Source of the DNA: Flexithrix dorotheae DSM 6795
GTDB lineage: Bacteria > Bacteroidota > Bacteroidia > Cytophagales > Flammeovirgaceae
Assembly (NCBI RefSeq): GCF_000379765.1
Contig: NZ_KB903431.1
Coordinates: 737,767-801,766 of the forward strand
Direction: 5' to 3'
Length of the DNA stretch: 64,000 nucleotides
A program made the translations under genes and the position numbers. Every line of letters starts with the position of its first letter. The first letter of the stretch is position 1. Shown piece by piece: positions 17,208 to 26,361 of this stretch. The notes beneath the pieces are model-generated. The model was given only the letters and a program-made list of their open reading frames with translations. It had not been told where the DNA came from and searched no databases.

Positions 17208-20200
17208 ATGTACCTGATTTTTGATACTGAAACTACCGGACTACCAAACAACTGGAAAGCCCCACATACTGATCTGGAGAATTGGCCCAGACTTGTTCAG
17301 TTGGCCTACCAACTTCACGATAATAAAGGTAATTTAATAAAAGCCAGAAATGTTATCGTGACACCAGATGGCTTTACCATCCCTTTTAATGCTGAAAAAA
17401 TTCATGGTATTTCCACGAAAAGAGCACAGGAAGAGGGTATTCCATTAGAAGAGGTTATACAGGAGTTTGCGGAGGATATCAAACAAACTAAAGTATTAAT
17501 CGGACACAATATTTTGGGATATGATATCCCATTAATGGGGGCTGAATTCATCAGGGCAGGAGTAGATGAGAGCTTATTCATGGAATTGGATACGTTCGAT
17601 ACCATGAAAAACACCACCGAATTTACCGCTCTCCAAGGTGGTAGAGGAGGCAGGTTCAAACCTCCGAAACTTGAGGAACTTCATGAAAAACTATTTGGCT
17701 ATAAATTTCAGGATGCACACGATGCCGCTTATGATGTTGCCGCAAACTCAAAATGTTACTTTGAACTTTTAAAAGTAGGAGTAGCCAAACCCTGGGATGA
17801 TACACCTGTAAAGGCAATTATTTATGAGCCGCCAAAACTCGATGATGCCAACTTTAAGAAAGCGCAGGAAGAAAAGAAAAAACAGGAAGCTGAGCTAAAA
17901 GCAAGACAGGGGAAAAAACTTGATAAGGTCATTCCCTTTTCCCATCTCCATGTACATTCTGAGTTTTCTATTCTTCAGAGTACTGCAAAGGTTAAAAAGA
18001 TATTGGAAAAGGCCCGGGAGTTGAAAATGGAGGCAGTAGCCATTACAGATATGGGAAACCTTCATGGTGCATTTAATGCAGTTGCCGGTCAGGGAGACGA
18101 TCTTAAAGTGATTATCGGATGCGAGTTTTATGTAGCTGTAGAAAGGAAGAAAACCCAGTTTACCAAAGACAACCCAGATAAAAGGTTTACCCAATTACTT
18201 TTGGCAAAACATCAGGAAGGATATAAAAACCTCTCAAAATTAAGCTCTATTGGTTACATGGAAGGTTTTTATTCCGGAGTACCACGAATTGATAAAGCTC
18301 TAATTGAAAAGTATAAAGACGGTCTAATTGCCACTACGGGAAATTTAAATGGAGAGATTCCTAATCTCATTCTAAATATAGGCGAACATCAGGCCGAAGA
18401 GGCTTTTCAATGGTGGTTGGAATTATTCAAAGATGATTTCTATGTAGAATTAATGAGGCATGGACTTCCTGAGGAAGAAAGGGTAAATGAAGTGCTTTTA
18501 TCCTTTGCCAAGAAATATAAGGTGAAAATTATTGCGTCCAACGATGTCTATTATATCAATCAGAAAGATGCTCCGGCTCATGACGTACTTTGGTGTGTAA
18601 AGGAAGGTAAGACCATGAGTATGGAAGTGGGGAATGGCAGAAGGTTCAGGTATGCATTGCCAAATGACAAATATTATTTTAAGAGTCAGGAGGAAATGAA
18701 TCAGTTGTTCTTTGATCTACCCGAAGCCCTGGAAAATGTACAGGAAATTGTAGATAAATGTTCTCCTCTGAAACTTAAAAGAGATATCTTACTTCCGGAA
18801 TTTCCCATGCCACCGGAATTTACCACCCAGGATGATTATTTAAAATACCTGACTTTTGAAGGGGCTAAAAAAAGATATGGTGACCCATTAGAAGAAAGTG
18901 TAAAGGAACGCTTGGAGTATGAACTGGATATCATCAAAACAATGGGGTTTCCTGGCTACTTTCTGATTGTGCAGGATTTTATCCAGGCTGCAAGAGATAT
19001 GGGAGTAGCGGTAGGGCCGGGACGGGGCTCAGCAGCAGGCTCAGCCGTGGCTTTCTGTATTGGAATTACCAATATTGATCCTATCAAATACAACCTGCTT
19101 TTTGAACGATTCCTGAATCCGGAAAGGGTTTCCATGCCTGATATTGATATTGATTTTGATGATAGAGGAAGACAGGATGTAATTGACTGGGTAGTAAAGA
19201 AATATGGAAAAAACCAGGTCGCACAGATTATTACTTATGGTACCATGGCTGCTAAAATGTCTATAAAAGATGTGGCCAGAGCAGAAGAACTACCGCTTGC
19301 AGAAGCAAACGCACTTGCCAAATTAGTTCCGGATGCCCCCGGTACTTCCCTTAATAAAGCTTTTGAAGAGGTATCTTCTTTAAGGGAAATTAAAGAAAAA
19401 GACCAGGGTTTGCAGGGAAAAGTATTAAATCTTGCGCATACTGTTGAAGGATCTGTAAGAGGAACGGGAATACATGCAGCCGGGGTGATCATTGCCCCTG
19501 ACGATTTATTGGAATACATTCCAGTTTGTACTTCCAAGGATGCGGACTTATTGGTTACCCAGTTTGATGGCAGGGTGGTAGAATCTGCCGGGATGCTAAA
19601 AATGGACTTTTTAGGGCTTAAAACCCTAACCATCATTAAAGATGCGCTTCGGCTAATTAAAAAGAATCATGGGGTAGATATTGATATTGATGAAATTCCA
19701 CTGGATGATCCCAAAACTTTTGAACTTTATCAGGCTGGAAAAACGGTTGGTACATTCCAGTTTGAATCTCCGGGAATGCAGAAATATTTGAAGGAACTGA
19801 AACCCACAAATATTGAAGATTTAATTGCCATGAACGCCCTGTACCGACCAGGGCCAATGCAGTTTATCCCTAATTTCATTAACAGGAAACACGGAAAGGA
19901 AGAAATAGAATACCCTCACGAATTACTCGAACCCATCCTGAATTACAGCAACGGGATTATGGTTTACCAGGAACAGATTATGCAGACTGCTCAAATCCTG
20001 GCAGGTTACTCTCTTGGTGGTGCGGATATTCTGAGAAGGGCAATGGGAAAAAAGAAGATTGAAGAAATGGATAAGCAAAGAGTAATCTTTGTGGAAGGAG
20101 CGAAGGAGAAAAACAATATTCCCAAACAAACCGCAGAGGAAATTTTCAAAGTAATGGAAAAGTTTGCCTCTTATGGTTTTAACCGTTCTCACTCTGCGGC

Positions 20201-21404
20201 CTATTCGGTGGTAGCCTACCAAACTGGTTACCTGAAAGCCAATTACCCTGCGGAATACATGGCAGCGGTAATGAGTAATTCCATGGGAACCATTGATAAA
20301 ATAAGCTTTTTCATGGAAGAATGTAAAAGCTCGGGAATTAAGGTCCTTGGTCCAGATGTGAATGAAAGTTCCAGAGATTTTGATGTGAATGATGAGGGTG
20401 CTATTCGATTTGGAATGGGCGCTATTAAAGGTTCTGGTGATGCAGCTGTGGATGCCATTATTGATGAAAGGAATAAAAATGGTCAGTTTAAAGATGTCTG
20501 GGAATTTGTAGAGCGAATGGACCTCAGAAAAGTTAATAAGAAGACTTTTGAAAGCCTGGCATATGCAGGAGCTTTCGATAGTCTGGGGGAAATGCACCGG
20601 GCACAGTATTTTTACATAGAGAGTGGGGAGCAAAATTCCGGAATTGAGAAACTGCTTAAACATGGAAATGCCATACAGGCTGAAAAAATGTCGGCTCAAG
20701 CCTCCTTATTTGGTGCGGGTAGCGGAATGGAAATGCCCCGACCCAGATTGGCCAGTTGTGAGCCCTGGTCTGATCTGGTAAAATTACGCCACGAAAAAGA
20801 AGTAGTTGGGTTTTATATTACCGGGCATCCACTGGATATGTTTAAAATGGAAATGGAAAACTTTTGTGTACCATTAGCCAGAATTGAAAATCACAGAAAC
20901 CAGGAAATTGCTGTAGGTGGATCGATCACCTCGGTAAATATCAGAGAAGGACGAAGGGGAAATCAGTTTGCCCTTTTTACGGTGGAAGATTACGAAACAT
21001 CAGTTAATCTGGCCTTGTTTGGCCAGGCTTTTTTGGAGAATAGAAATATGCTCAATGTAGGGCAATTTGTATATATAAAGGGAAAAGTTCAGGAACGATA
21101 TAACCAGCCCGGACAATGGGAATTGTCCCCAAAATCAATTTCTCTGCTTTCTGATGTAAAAGATAAATTGTGTAAGCAAATTAAATTAAGAATTGATATA
21201 GCCAAACTTGATATGAGGTTAGCTACTGAATTGGAGGAATTAGCTATAAACCATACAGGGAAATGTGACATGAAAGTGGAAGTTTATTCCAGGGAAGATA
21301 ATATTAAACTGGATTTGCTTTCCAGAAAATACAAGGTTGATCCTTCTACTAACCTGATTAATGATATCAGGCAATTGGATATTGATGAATGTTCGGTGAG
21401 TTAA
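17208..21404 (+). CDS. dnaE: DNA polymerase III alpha subunit fused to a DEDDh exonuclease
   Basis: A 1398-residue replicase. Residues 1-190 form a DnaQ-like proofreading domain with all DEDDh residues: D6 and E8 (FDTET), D106 (HNILGYD), H171 and D176 (AHDAAYD). A linker rich in Lys/Glu (about 215-240) leads to the PHP domain, which starts HLHVHSEF (246-253). Palm motifs are GPGRGSAAGSAVAFCIG and PDIDIDFDD, with catalytic Asps D645 and D647. Fingers, a helix-hairpin-helix region and an OB fold (about 1230-1310) follow. Two PHP metal ligands are replaced: TDH is TDM (282) and NDVHY is NDVYY, so the PHP domain is probably inactive and proofreading comes from the fused exonuclease. Confidence 0.93.
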   Translation: MYLIFDTETTGLPNNWKAPHTDLENWPRLVQLAYQLHDNKGNLIKARNVIVTPDGFTIPFNAEKIHGISTKRAQEEGIPLEEVIQEFAEDIKQTKVLIGHNILGYDIPLMGAEFIRAGVDESLFMELDTFDTMKNTTEFTALQGGRGGRFKPPKLEELHEKLFGYKFQDAHDAAYDVAANSKCYFELLKVGVAKPWDDTPVKAIIYEPPKLDDANFKKAQEEKKKQEAELKARQGKKLDKVIPFSHLHVHSEFSILQSTAKVKKILEKARELKMEAVAITDMGNLHGAFNAVAGQGDDLKVIIGCEFYVAVERKKTQFTKDNPDKRFTQLLLAKHQEGYKNLSKLSSIGYMEGFYSGVPRIDKALIEKYKDGLIATTGNLNGEIPNLILNIGEHQAEEAFQWWLELFKDDFYVELMRHGLPEEERVNEVLLSFAKKYKVKIIASNDVYYINQKDAPAHDVLWCVKEGKTMSMEVGNGRRFRYALPNDKYYFKSQEEMNQLFFDLPEALENVQEIVDKCSPLKLKRDILLPEFPMPPEFTTQDDYLKYLTFEGAKKRYGDPLEESVKERLEYELDIIKTMGFPGYFLIVQDFIQAARDMGVAVGPGRGSAAGSAVAFCIGITNIDPIKYNLLFERFLNPERVSMPDIDIDFDDRGRQDVIDWVVKKYGKNQVAQIITYGTMAAKMSIKDVARAEELPLAEANALAKLVPDAPGTSLNKAFEEVSSLREIKEKDQGLQGKVLNLAHTVEGSVRGTGIHAAGVIIAPDDLLEYIPVCTSKDADLLVTQFDGRVVESAGMLKMDFLGLKTLTIIKDALRLIKKNHGVDIDIDEIPLDDPKTFELYQAGKTVGTFQFESPGMQKYLKELKPTNIEDLIAMNALYRPGPMQFIPNFINRKHGKEEIEYPHELLEPILNYSNGIMVYQEQIMQTAQILAGYSLGGADILRRAMGKKKIEEMDKQRVIFVEGAKEKNNIPKQTAEEIFKVMEKFASYGFNRSHSAAYSVVAYQTGYLKANYPAEYMAAVMSNSMGTIDKISFFMEECKSSGIKVLGPDVNESSRDFDVNDEGAIRFGMGAIKGSGDAAVDAIIDERNKNGQFKDVWEFVERMDLRKVNKKTFESLAYAGAFDSLGEMHRAQYFYIESGEQNSGIEKLLKHGNAIQAEKMSAQASLFGAGSGMEMPRPRLASCEPWSDLVKLRHEKEVVGFYITGHPLDMFKMEMENFCVPLARIENHRNQEIAVGGSITSVNIREGRRGNQFALFTVEDYETSVNLALFGQAFLENRNMLNVGQFVYIKGKVQERYNQPGQWELSPKSISLLSDVKDKLCKQIKLRIDIAKLDMRLATELEELAINHTGKCDMKVEVYSREDNIKLDLLSRKYKVDPSTNLINDIRQLDIDECSVS

Positions 21405-21408
21405 TTCC

Positions 21409-22272
21409 TCATACCCGATGCACCTTTGTATAGCTAGAAGGATTCATTCCCATAAACCGCTTAAACTTTCGGTTAAAATTTGATACATTGTTAAAACCAG
21501 AGAGAAAGCAAATTTCGGTAATGCTGTATTTCTTTTGTAACAAAAGTTTGCAGGCATTACTGATTCTTATTTCCGTTAAAAAATCAAGATAGGTTTTTCT
21601 GGTTCGCTGTTTAAAAAAACGGCAAAATGAAGAGGGTGTCATGTGTACAATTCCTGCTGCCTCCTTAAGGGAAATTTCCCGGTGATATTCATTAAATGTA
21701 AACTGGAAAATATCATTCAGCCGCTTCCCTTCATTTTCATTTACTTCCTTATCCATATTTTCATAAGAAAGTATTTCAAGCTCATTTGATTGGCTTAAAG
21801 ATTCTAAAATTTGAAATAACACTAGTATTTTCTTAAATCCTTTTTCATTAGGAATCTTGTGAAATAAGGGAATTAAAATATCTTTTGTTTTTCCATTTAC
21901 TTTCAGGCACCTTCTGGTTAACTGAAAGAAATGTTGAACATCCTTAAATTCCGGAAGTTCCAAAAATGTATTTCCCAAAACCTGTGGATCAAAAAATATA
22001 TGGATGGAATGTGCCTTTAAATCTTTATGTTCATAGTATTCCTGATCATTCTTAAATAAATGGGGAACATTGGAACCAATAATAAACATATCCCCGTCAT
22101 TAAAATCACCTACATATTCACCGATGAACAAGGTTCCCGAGCTTTTTACTAAAAGTGTCAATTGCAATTCCTGATGATTATGCAAAAAATCATATAAATG
22201 AGTTCCCTTTTCCACCTGAATATCAAAAGAAGCTCCTGAGTTTTTTGGAATTTTAAATGGATGTATTTTCAT
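21409..22272 (-). CDS. AraC-family transcriptional regulator, hydroxyproline cluster
   Basis: A 287-residue regulator. An N-terminal cupin-like sensor domain (about 10-130) is followed by a C-terminal double helix-turn-helix (about 185-285): ISLKEAAGIVHMTPSSFCRF for the first motif and YSITEICFLSGFNNVSNFNR for the second. It is divergent from the hydroxyproline genes across a 184-base gap and ends 4 bases from the convergent dnaE stop. The likely role is activation of the adjacent operon in response to hydroxyproline or an intermediate. The ligand is inferred from context only. Confidence 0.85.
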   Translation of the reverse strand: MKIHPFKIPKNSGASFDIQVEKGTHLYDFLHNHQELQLTLLVKSSGTLFIGEYVGDFNDGDMFIIGSNVPHLFKNDQEYYEHKDLKAHSIHIFFDPQVLGNTFLELPEFKDVQHFFQLTRRCLKVNGKTKDILIPLFHKIPNEKGFKKILVLFQILESLSQSNELEILSYENMDKEVNENEGKRLNDIFQFTFNEYHREISLKEAAGIVHMTPSSFCRFFKQRTRKTYLDFLTEIRISNACKLLLQKKYSITEICFLSGFNNVSNFNRKFKRFMGMNPSSYTKVHRV

Positions 22273-22321
22273 AGGTGATTTGTTTATCTTCAGTGGAAAA
22301 TTTATTAGGAATCAAATATAA

Positions 22322-22376
22322 GTACGATTTAGTTATAAATATTATGTTTAATAGTAAATACAAGACAATATCGTAC
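22322..22376. promoter_or_regulatory. Candidate AraC-regulator operator (spaced inverted repeat)
   Basis: GTACGAT (22322-22328) and ATCGTAC (22370-22376) form a perfect 7-bp inverted repeat with a 41-base spacer, placed midway in the divergent gap between the AraC regulator and the DapA-family gene. Two separated half-sites would suit a dimeric regulator. Confidence 0.35.
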
Positions 22377-22456
22377 AGGTTTTGGGCAAAATCTGTAAAA
22401 CAAAGCTGAAAAAATGCCTCTAGCTTTGCCATGGTTATTAATTACAGTATATAGTT

Positions 22457-23371
22457 ATGAAGGTGGACTGGAAAGGAATTTACCCCGCAATTACAACAAA
22501 GTTTACAGACGATGATAAGCTTGATTTACCTGCTTTTGAAAAGAACATTACAGTTCAATTAGAAGCTGGAATTAATGGGGTAATCCTGGGTGGAACTTTA
22601 GGTGAAGCCAGTTCACTTTCTGAAGAAGAGAAAAGCGAGTTGGTTAAAGCCACAGTGGAAATGGTAGATGGGAAAATTCCCGTAATCCTGAATATTGCCG
22701 AGCAAACCACAAAAGGAGCAATTGAACAGGCAAAATTAGCCAAAGAAAATGGAGCCAGTGGATTAATGATGCTTCCTCCAATGCGCTATAAAGCTACGGA
22801 TAAAGAAACGGTTACTTACTTTAAGGAAATTGCCCGGTCAACTGATTTGCCGATCATGATTTATAACAATCCGGTAGATTATAAAATAATGGTCTCTTTG
22901 GACATGTTCGAAGAATTGGCTGAAGAAGCCAATATTAAGGCAGTGAAAGATTCTACCAGAGAAGTTACAACAGTTACAAAAATGATCAATCGATTTGGGG
23001 ACCGGTTTAAAATTCTGGGAGGTATAGATACACTGGCTTTGGAATATATGATGATGGGCGCAGTAGGATGGGTTGGAGGCTTGGTTTGCGCTTTCCCCCG
23101 AGAAACAGTGGCCATTTACAAATTAGTTCAGGCAAAAAGATATGAAGAAGCTATTGAAATTTACAGATGGTTTATGCCACTTTTAGAATTGGATTTAAGT
23201 CCACAATTGGTGCAGAATATTAAATTGGCTGAACTTAAAACAGGTTTGGGAACTGAAAATGTGAGAGCGCCAAGATTACCATTGTCTGGTAGAGAAAGAG
23301 AAAGGGTTTTAAAAATTATTCAAGAAGGACTTGATAATCGTCCTGAGTTACCAGATTATTTGAATTTGTAG
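22457..23371 (+). CDS. DapA-family lyase, probable pyrroline-4-hydroxy-2-carboxylate deaminase
   Basis: A 304-residue TIM-barrel protein of the dihydrodipicolinate synthase family. The Schiff-base Lys is K164 (IKAVKDST) and the partner Tyr is Y136 (IMIYNNP); the G-G-T-L-G-E loop at 45-50 is the family substrate loop. True DapA makes lysine, but here the next two genes encode 4-hydroxyproline epimerase and a D-amino-acid dehydrogenase, so this is most likely the deaminase that turns 1-pyrroline-4-hydroxy-2-carboxylate into alpha-ketoglutarate semialdehyde. It is the first gene of the operon; the next ATG follows its stop by 4 bases. Confidence 0.8.
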   Translation: MKVDWKGIYPAITTKFTDDDKLDLPAFEKNITVQLEAGINGVILGGTLGEASSLSEEEKSELVKATVEMVDGKIPVILNIAEQTTKGAIEQAKLAKENGASGLMMLPPMRYKATDKETVTYFKEIARSTDLPIMIYNNPVDYKIMVSLDMFEELAEEANIKAVKDSTREVTTVTKMINRFGDRFKILGGIDTLALEYMMMGAVGWVGGLVCAFPRETVAIYKLVQAKRYEEAIEIYRWFMPLLELDLSPQLVQNIKLAELKTGLGTENVRAPRLPLSGRERERVLKIIQEGLDNRPELPDYLNL

Positions 23372-23375
23372 TAAG

Positions 23376-24377
23376 ATGGGGAGGAAATCATTTTATTGCA
23401 TAGATGGGCATACTTGTGGAAACCCTGTGAGATTAGTAGCAGGAGGGGTTCCAATGCTTAAAGGCAATAATATGATGGAAAAAAGACTTCATTTCCTTTC
23501 GGAGTTTGACTGGATTAGGAAAGGGTTAATGTTTGAACCAAGGGGACATGATATGATGTCAGGAAGTATGTTGTTTCCACCATCTGATCCCCAAAATGAT
23601 GCGGGTGTATTATTTATAGAAACAAGTGGCTGTCTTCCAATGTGTGGACATGGGACCATAGGTACAGTTACCATGGCAATTGAGGAAGGAACAATTGCCC
23701 CCAAAACTCCCGGGAAATTAAATTTGGAAACCCCGGCAGGCCTGGTAAAAGTTGAATACAAACAAAAATGCAAAAAAGTAGAATCAGTAAAACTGACAAA
23801 TGTTCCTGCTTTTTTAGCCGCTGAAAATATTGAAGTAGAATGCCCTGAACTGGGCAAATTAAATGTGGATGTTGCATATGGAGGAAATTTTTACGCCATT
23901 ATCGACCCACAGGAAAACTTTAAAGGAATTCAGGATTATACCGCTGATGCCCTGATCCGTTGGAGCAGGACCATCAGAACCTTAATTAATAAACACCAAC
24001 AATTTATCCATCCGGATAAAACCACAATTAGCGGGCTTAGTCATATCCTCTGGAGTGGGCAAACCATTTCAGAGGAGGCTACAGCCAGAAATGCTGTTTT
24101 TTATGGAGATAAGGCAATTGATCGCTCTCCATGTGGAACAGGGACCTCTGCCAGGATGGCCCAATGGCATGCTAAAGGCAAATTGAATACTGGAGAAAAG
24201 TTTATTCATGAAAGTTATATTGGTTCCCAGTTTACTGGTGTGGTGGAAGCTGAAACAACAGTGGGAGGGAAGGCTGCCATTATTCCCAGCGTAGAAGGTT
24301 GGGCAATGGTTACAGGCTACAACCACATCATTATTGATGATGATGATCCTTATGCACATGGCTTTCAGGTAATTTAA
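23376..24377 (+). CDS. 4-hydroxyproline 2-epimerase (proline racemase family)
   Basis: A 333-residue member of the proline racemase fold. Both catalytic cysteines of the epimerases are present: C90 in GCLPMCGHGTIG and C253 in DRSPCGTGTSA. The trans-3-hydroxyproline dehydratases have Thr in place of the second one, so this should be an epimerase. GHTCGNPVRLV near the N-terminus is also a family signature. It would convert trans-4-hydroxy-L-proline to cis-4-hydroxy-D-proline in the cytoplasm, feeding the dehydrogenase encoded next. Neighbours argue for hydroxyproline over proline as substrate. Confidence 0.88.
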   Translation: MGRKSFYCIDGHTCGNPVRLVAGGVPMLKGNNMMEKRLHFLSEFDWIRKGLMFEPRGHDMMSGSMLFPPSDPQNDAGVLFIETSGCLPMCGHGTIGTVTMAIEEGTIAPKTPGKLNLETPAGLVKVEYKQKCKKVESVKLTNVPAFLAAENIEVECPELGKLNVDVAYGGNFYAIIDPQENFKGIQDYTADALIRWSRTIRTLINKHQQFIHPDKTTISGLSHILWSGQTISEEATARNAVFYGDKAIDRSPCGTGTSARMAQWHAKGKLNTGEKFIHESYIGSQFTGVVEAETTVGGKAAIIPSVEGWAMVTGYNHIIIDDDDPYAHGFQVI

Positions 24378-24411
24378 CTTTTCCATTTCCCATATTTTTA
24401 TAATTTCTTTA

Positions 24412-25668
24412 ATGAAAAAATCAAAGGAAATAATCATTATTGGAGGTGGTATTGTAGGTTTATGCACTGCGTATTTTTTAAATAAATCAGGACATCAAGT
24501 TTCTATTATTGATAAGAGTGATTTTACCGATAATTGTTCCTATGGTAATGCAGGGATGATAGTTCCCAGTCATTTTATTCCCCTAGCTGCTCCCGGGGTG
24601 ATTACCCAAGGGTTAAAATGGATGTTTAATCCCGAAAGCCCATTCCAGATAAACCCTCAGTTAAATGCTAATTTCTTTAAATGGATTTGGGAGTTTTATA
24701 AAGCCTCAAACACAAAAAGGGTCAATAAAGCAATTCCTGTTTTAAAGGAATTAAACACTGCCAGTCTGGCCTTATATAAATCTTTATCTGAAAGTGAGGA
24801 ATTTAATTTTCAACTAAATGAAAAAGGGTTGTTGATGTATTTCAAAACGGACAAAGCCTTTGAGAATGAAAAGCATGTAGCTGAAAAAGCCATCACATTG
24901 GGTTTAAAAACCGACATTATATCCGGAACCGAAGTAGGGAAGTTTGAGACCGAAATTGATTTATCGGTAATAGGCGCTATTCACTTTAAATCAGATGCCT
25001 GCTTTACTCCACAATATTTTATGAAGGAAATAATAAATGTCCTAAAAACAAGAGGAATTAAATTTATTGAAAATACTGCAATCGAAAAATTTGACTTTAA
25101 GGGAAATGTTTTAAAATCGGTAAGGTCTAATAACAATACGTTTGAGGCGGATGAATTTGTTTTGGCAACAGGTTCATGGACAGGAAGATTAGCCAAAGAA
25201 TTAAACATTCAAATTCCAATGCTTCCAGGAAAAGGCTACAGTTTTGAAATCGAAACTCAAAAGGTAAAGCCAAAAATTTGTGCCATCCTCACTGAAGCAA
25301 AAGTGGCGGTGACACCAATGGAAAATGGGTTACGTTTTGCCGGAACAATGGAATTGGGTGCATTTAACTCAAAAATTAATCAGAAAAAAATTGATGGAAT
25401 TTTAAAATCTATTCCAAAGTATTTCCCCCAATTAAGTAAGAATGATTTTGAAAACATTAAAATCTGGTCAGGTTTGAGGCCATGTTCTCCTGATGGCTTA
25501 CCATTTATAGGAAAATCAAAAGGATTCAATAATTTAACAATTGCTGCAGGCCATGCCATGATGGGAATGAGTTTAGGCCCGATTTCTGGGAAATTAGTAA
25601 CTGAAATAATTAATGAAGAAAAGCCTGGAATTGATTTAAGTTTACTGGCAGTTGACCGGTTTTCCTGA
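24412..25668 (+). CDS. FAD-dependent D-amino-acid dehydrogenase (D-hydroxyproline dehydrogenase)
   Basis: A 418-residue DadA-like flavoprotein. The N-terminal dinucleotide-binding motif IIIGGGIVGLCTAYFLNKSG (about 7-26) binds FAD; the DAO-type end has WSGLRPCSPDGLPFIGKS and AAGHAMMGMSLGP. In context it would oxidise cis-4-hydroxy-D-proline to the pyrroline that the DapA-family enzyme deaminates. It lies 34 bases after the epimerase gene and converges on the lysE-like gene with a 4-base gap. No dedicated electron-transfer partner is next to it. Confidence 0.85.
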   Translation: MKKSKEIIIIGGGIVGLCTAYFLNKSGHQVSIIDKSDFTDNCSYGNAGMIVPSHFIPLAAPGVITQGLKWMFNPESPFQINPQLNANFFKWIWEFYKASNTKRVNKAIPVLKELNTASLALYKSLSESEEFNFQLNEKGLLMYFKTDKAFENEKHVAEKAITLGLKTDIISGTEVGKFETEIDLSVIGAIHFKSDACFTPQYFMKEIINVLKTRGIKFIENTAIEKFDFKGNVLKSVRSNNNTFEADEFVLATGSWTGRLAKELNIQIPMLPGKGYSFEIETQKVKPKICAILTEAKVAVTPMENGLRFAGTMELGAFNSKINQKKIDGILKSIPKYFPQLSKNDFENIKIWSGLRPCSPDGLPFIGKSKGFNNLTIAAGHAMMGMSLGPISGKLVTEIINEEKPGIDLSLLAVDRFS

Positions 25669-25672
25669 AAAA

Positions 25673-26308
25673 TCAGACTGCGTTTTCCACCCAAAGGGTA
25701 TAGGCAAAATAAAACAACCGAATGCTTACAATAAAGAAGACAATCCCTAAAACCCGGTTTATTCTACGGATAAGTTTTTCATTCAGGATTTGCCCTAATT
25801 TATTGGCCAGATAAGCTTTAAGAATATCAAAAATAAAAATAAACAAAGCCAGGCTGGAAAAAAACATGATGTAATCATTGCCCTCAAAGTTTTTTTCCAT
25901 ACTTATGGTTCCTAAAATGGCTATCCACAATAGGCCAGTAAATGGATTTATAAGGTTAATTGCAAATCCTTTTATGGTGTAAATAAAATCGGGAGCAGTT
26001 TCTTTTTTTACTTTCACCAAACTTGGTTTTTTTGCGGATTTATTTAAGTATCTGTATCCTAACACAAAGATGGTAATTCCCGCAAGCAGACTGAAAATTT
26101 CCTGGAATAGCAGGTTTTCAAATAAAAAACTTAAGCCATTATATATAATTACAATTAAAAGTAAATCGCTTAAAATTATCCCCAATGCAAATGAAACACC
26201 TTTTTTAAAACCGTGTTCTATCCCCACACTTATTAGATAAAAAAAGGAAGGCCCTACAAAAAACATTAGAAACCCTGCTAATAAAAATCCCTCAACAATA
26301 GGATGCAT
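25673..26308 (-). CDS. LysE-family amino-acid exporter
   Basis: A 211-residue membrane protein with six hydrophobic helices. The N-terminus EGFLLAGFLMFFVGPSFFYL matches the LysE/RhtB pattern (G-x-x-x-x-x-x-P-G-P), followed by IEHGFKKGVSFALGIILSD, the typical G-x-x-x-G-x-x-G-x-x-L-x-D-x segment. The family exports amino acids or derivatives. Its position beside the hydroxyproline cluster is suggestive, but it is transcribed toward it and so is not in that operon. Confidence 0.8.
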   Translation of the reverse strand: MHPIVEGFLLAGFLMFFVGPSFFYLISVGIEHGFKKGVSFALGIILSDLLLIVIIYNGLSFLFENLLFQEIFSLLAGITIFVLGYRYLNKSAKKPSLVKVKKETAPDFIYTIKGFAINLINPFTGLLWIAILGTISMEKNFEGNDYIMFFSSLALFIFIFDILKAYLANKLGQILNEKLIRRINRVLGIVFFIVSIRLFYFAYTLWVENAV

Positions 26309-26361
26309 TTCACTAATTTTTAGTTTTCAGATAAACCCATGCCTCTGAAAATTATTTTATT

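Noticed and set aside
21409..25668. Lysine biosynthesis role for the DapA-family gene
   Set aside because: The regulator, epimerase and D-amino-acid dehydrogenase around it fit hydroxyproline breakdown instead, and no lysine genes are nearby.
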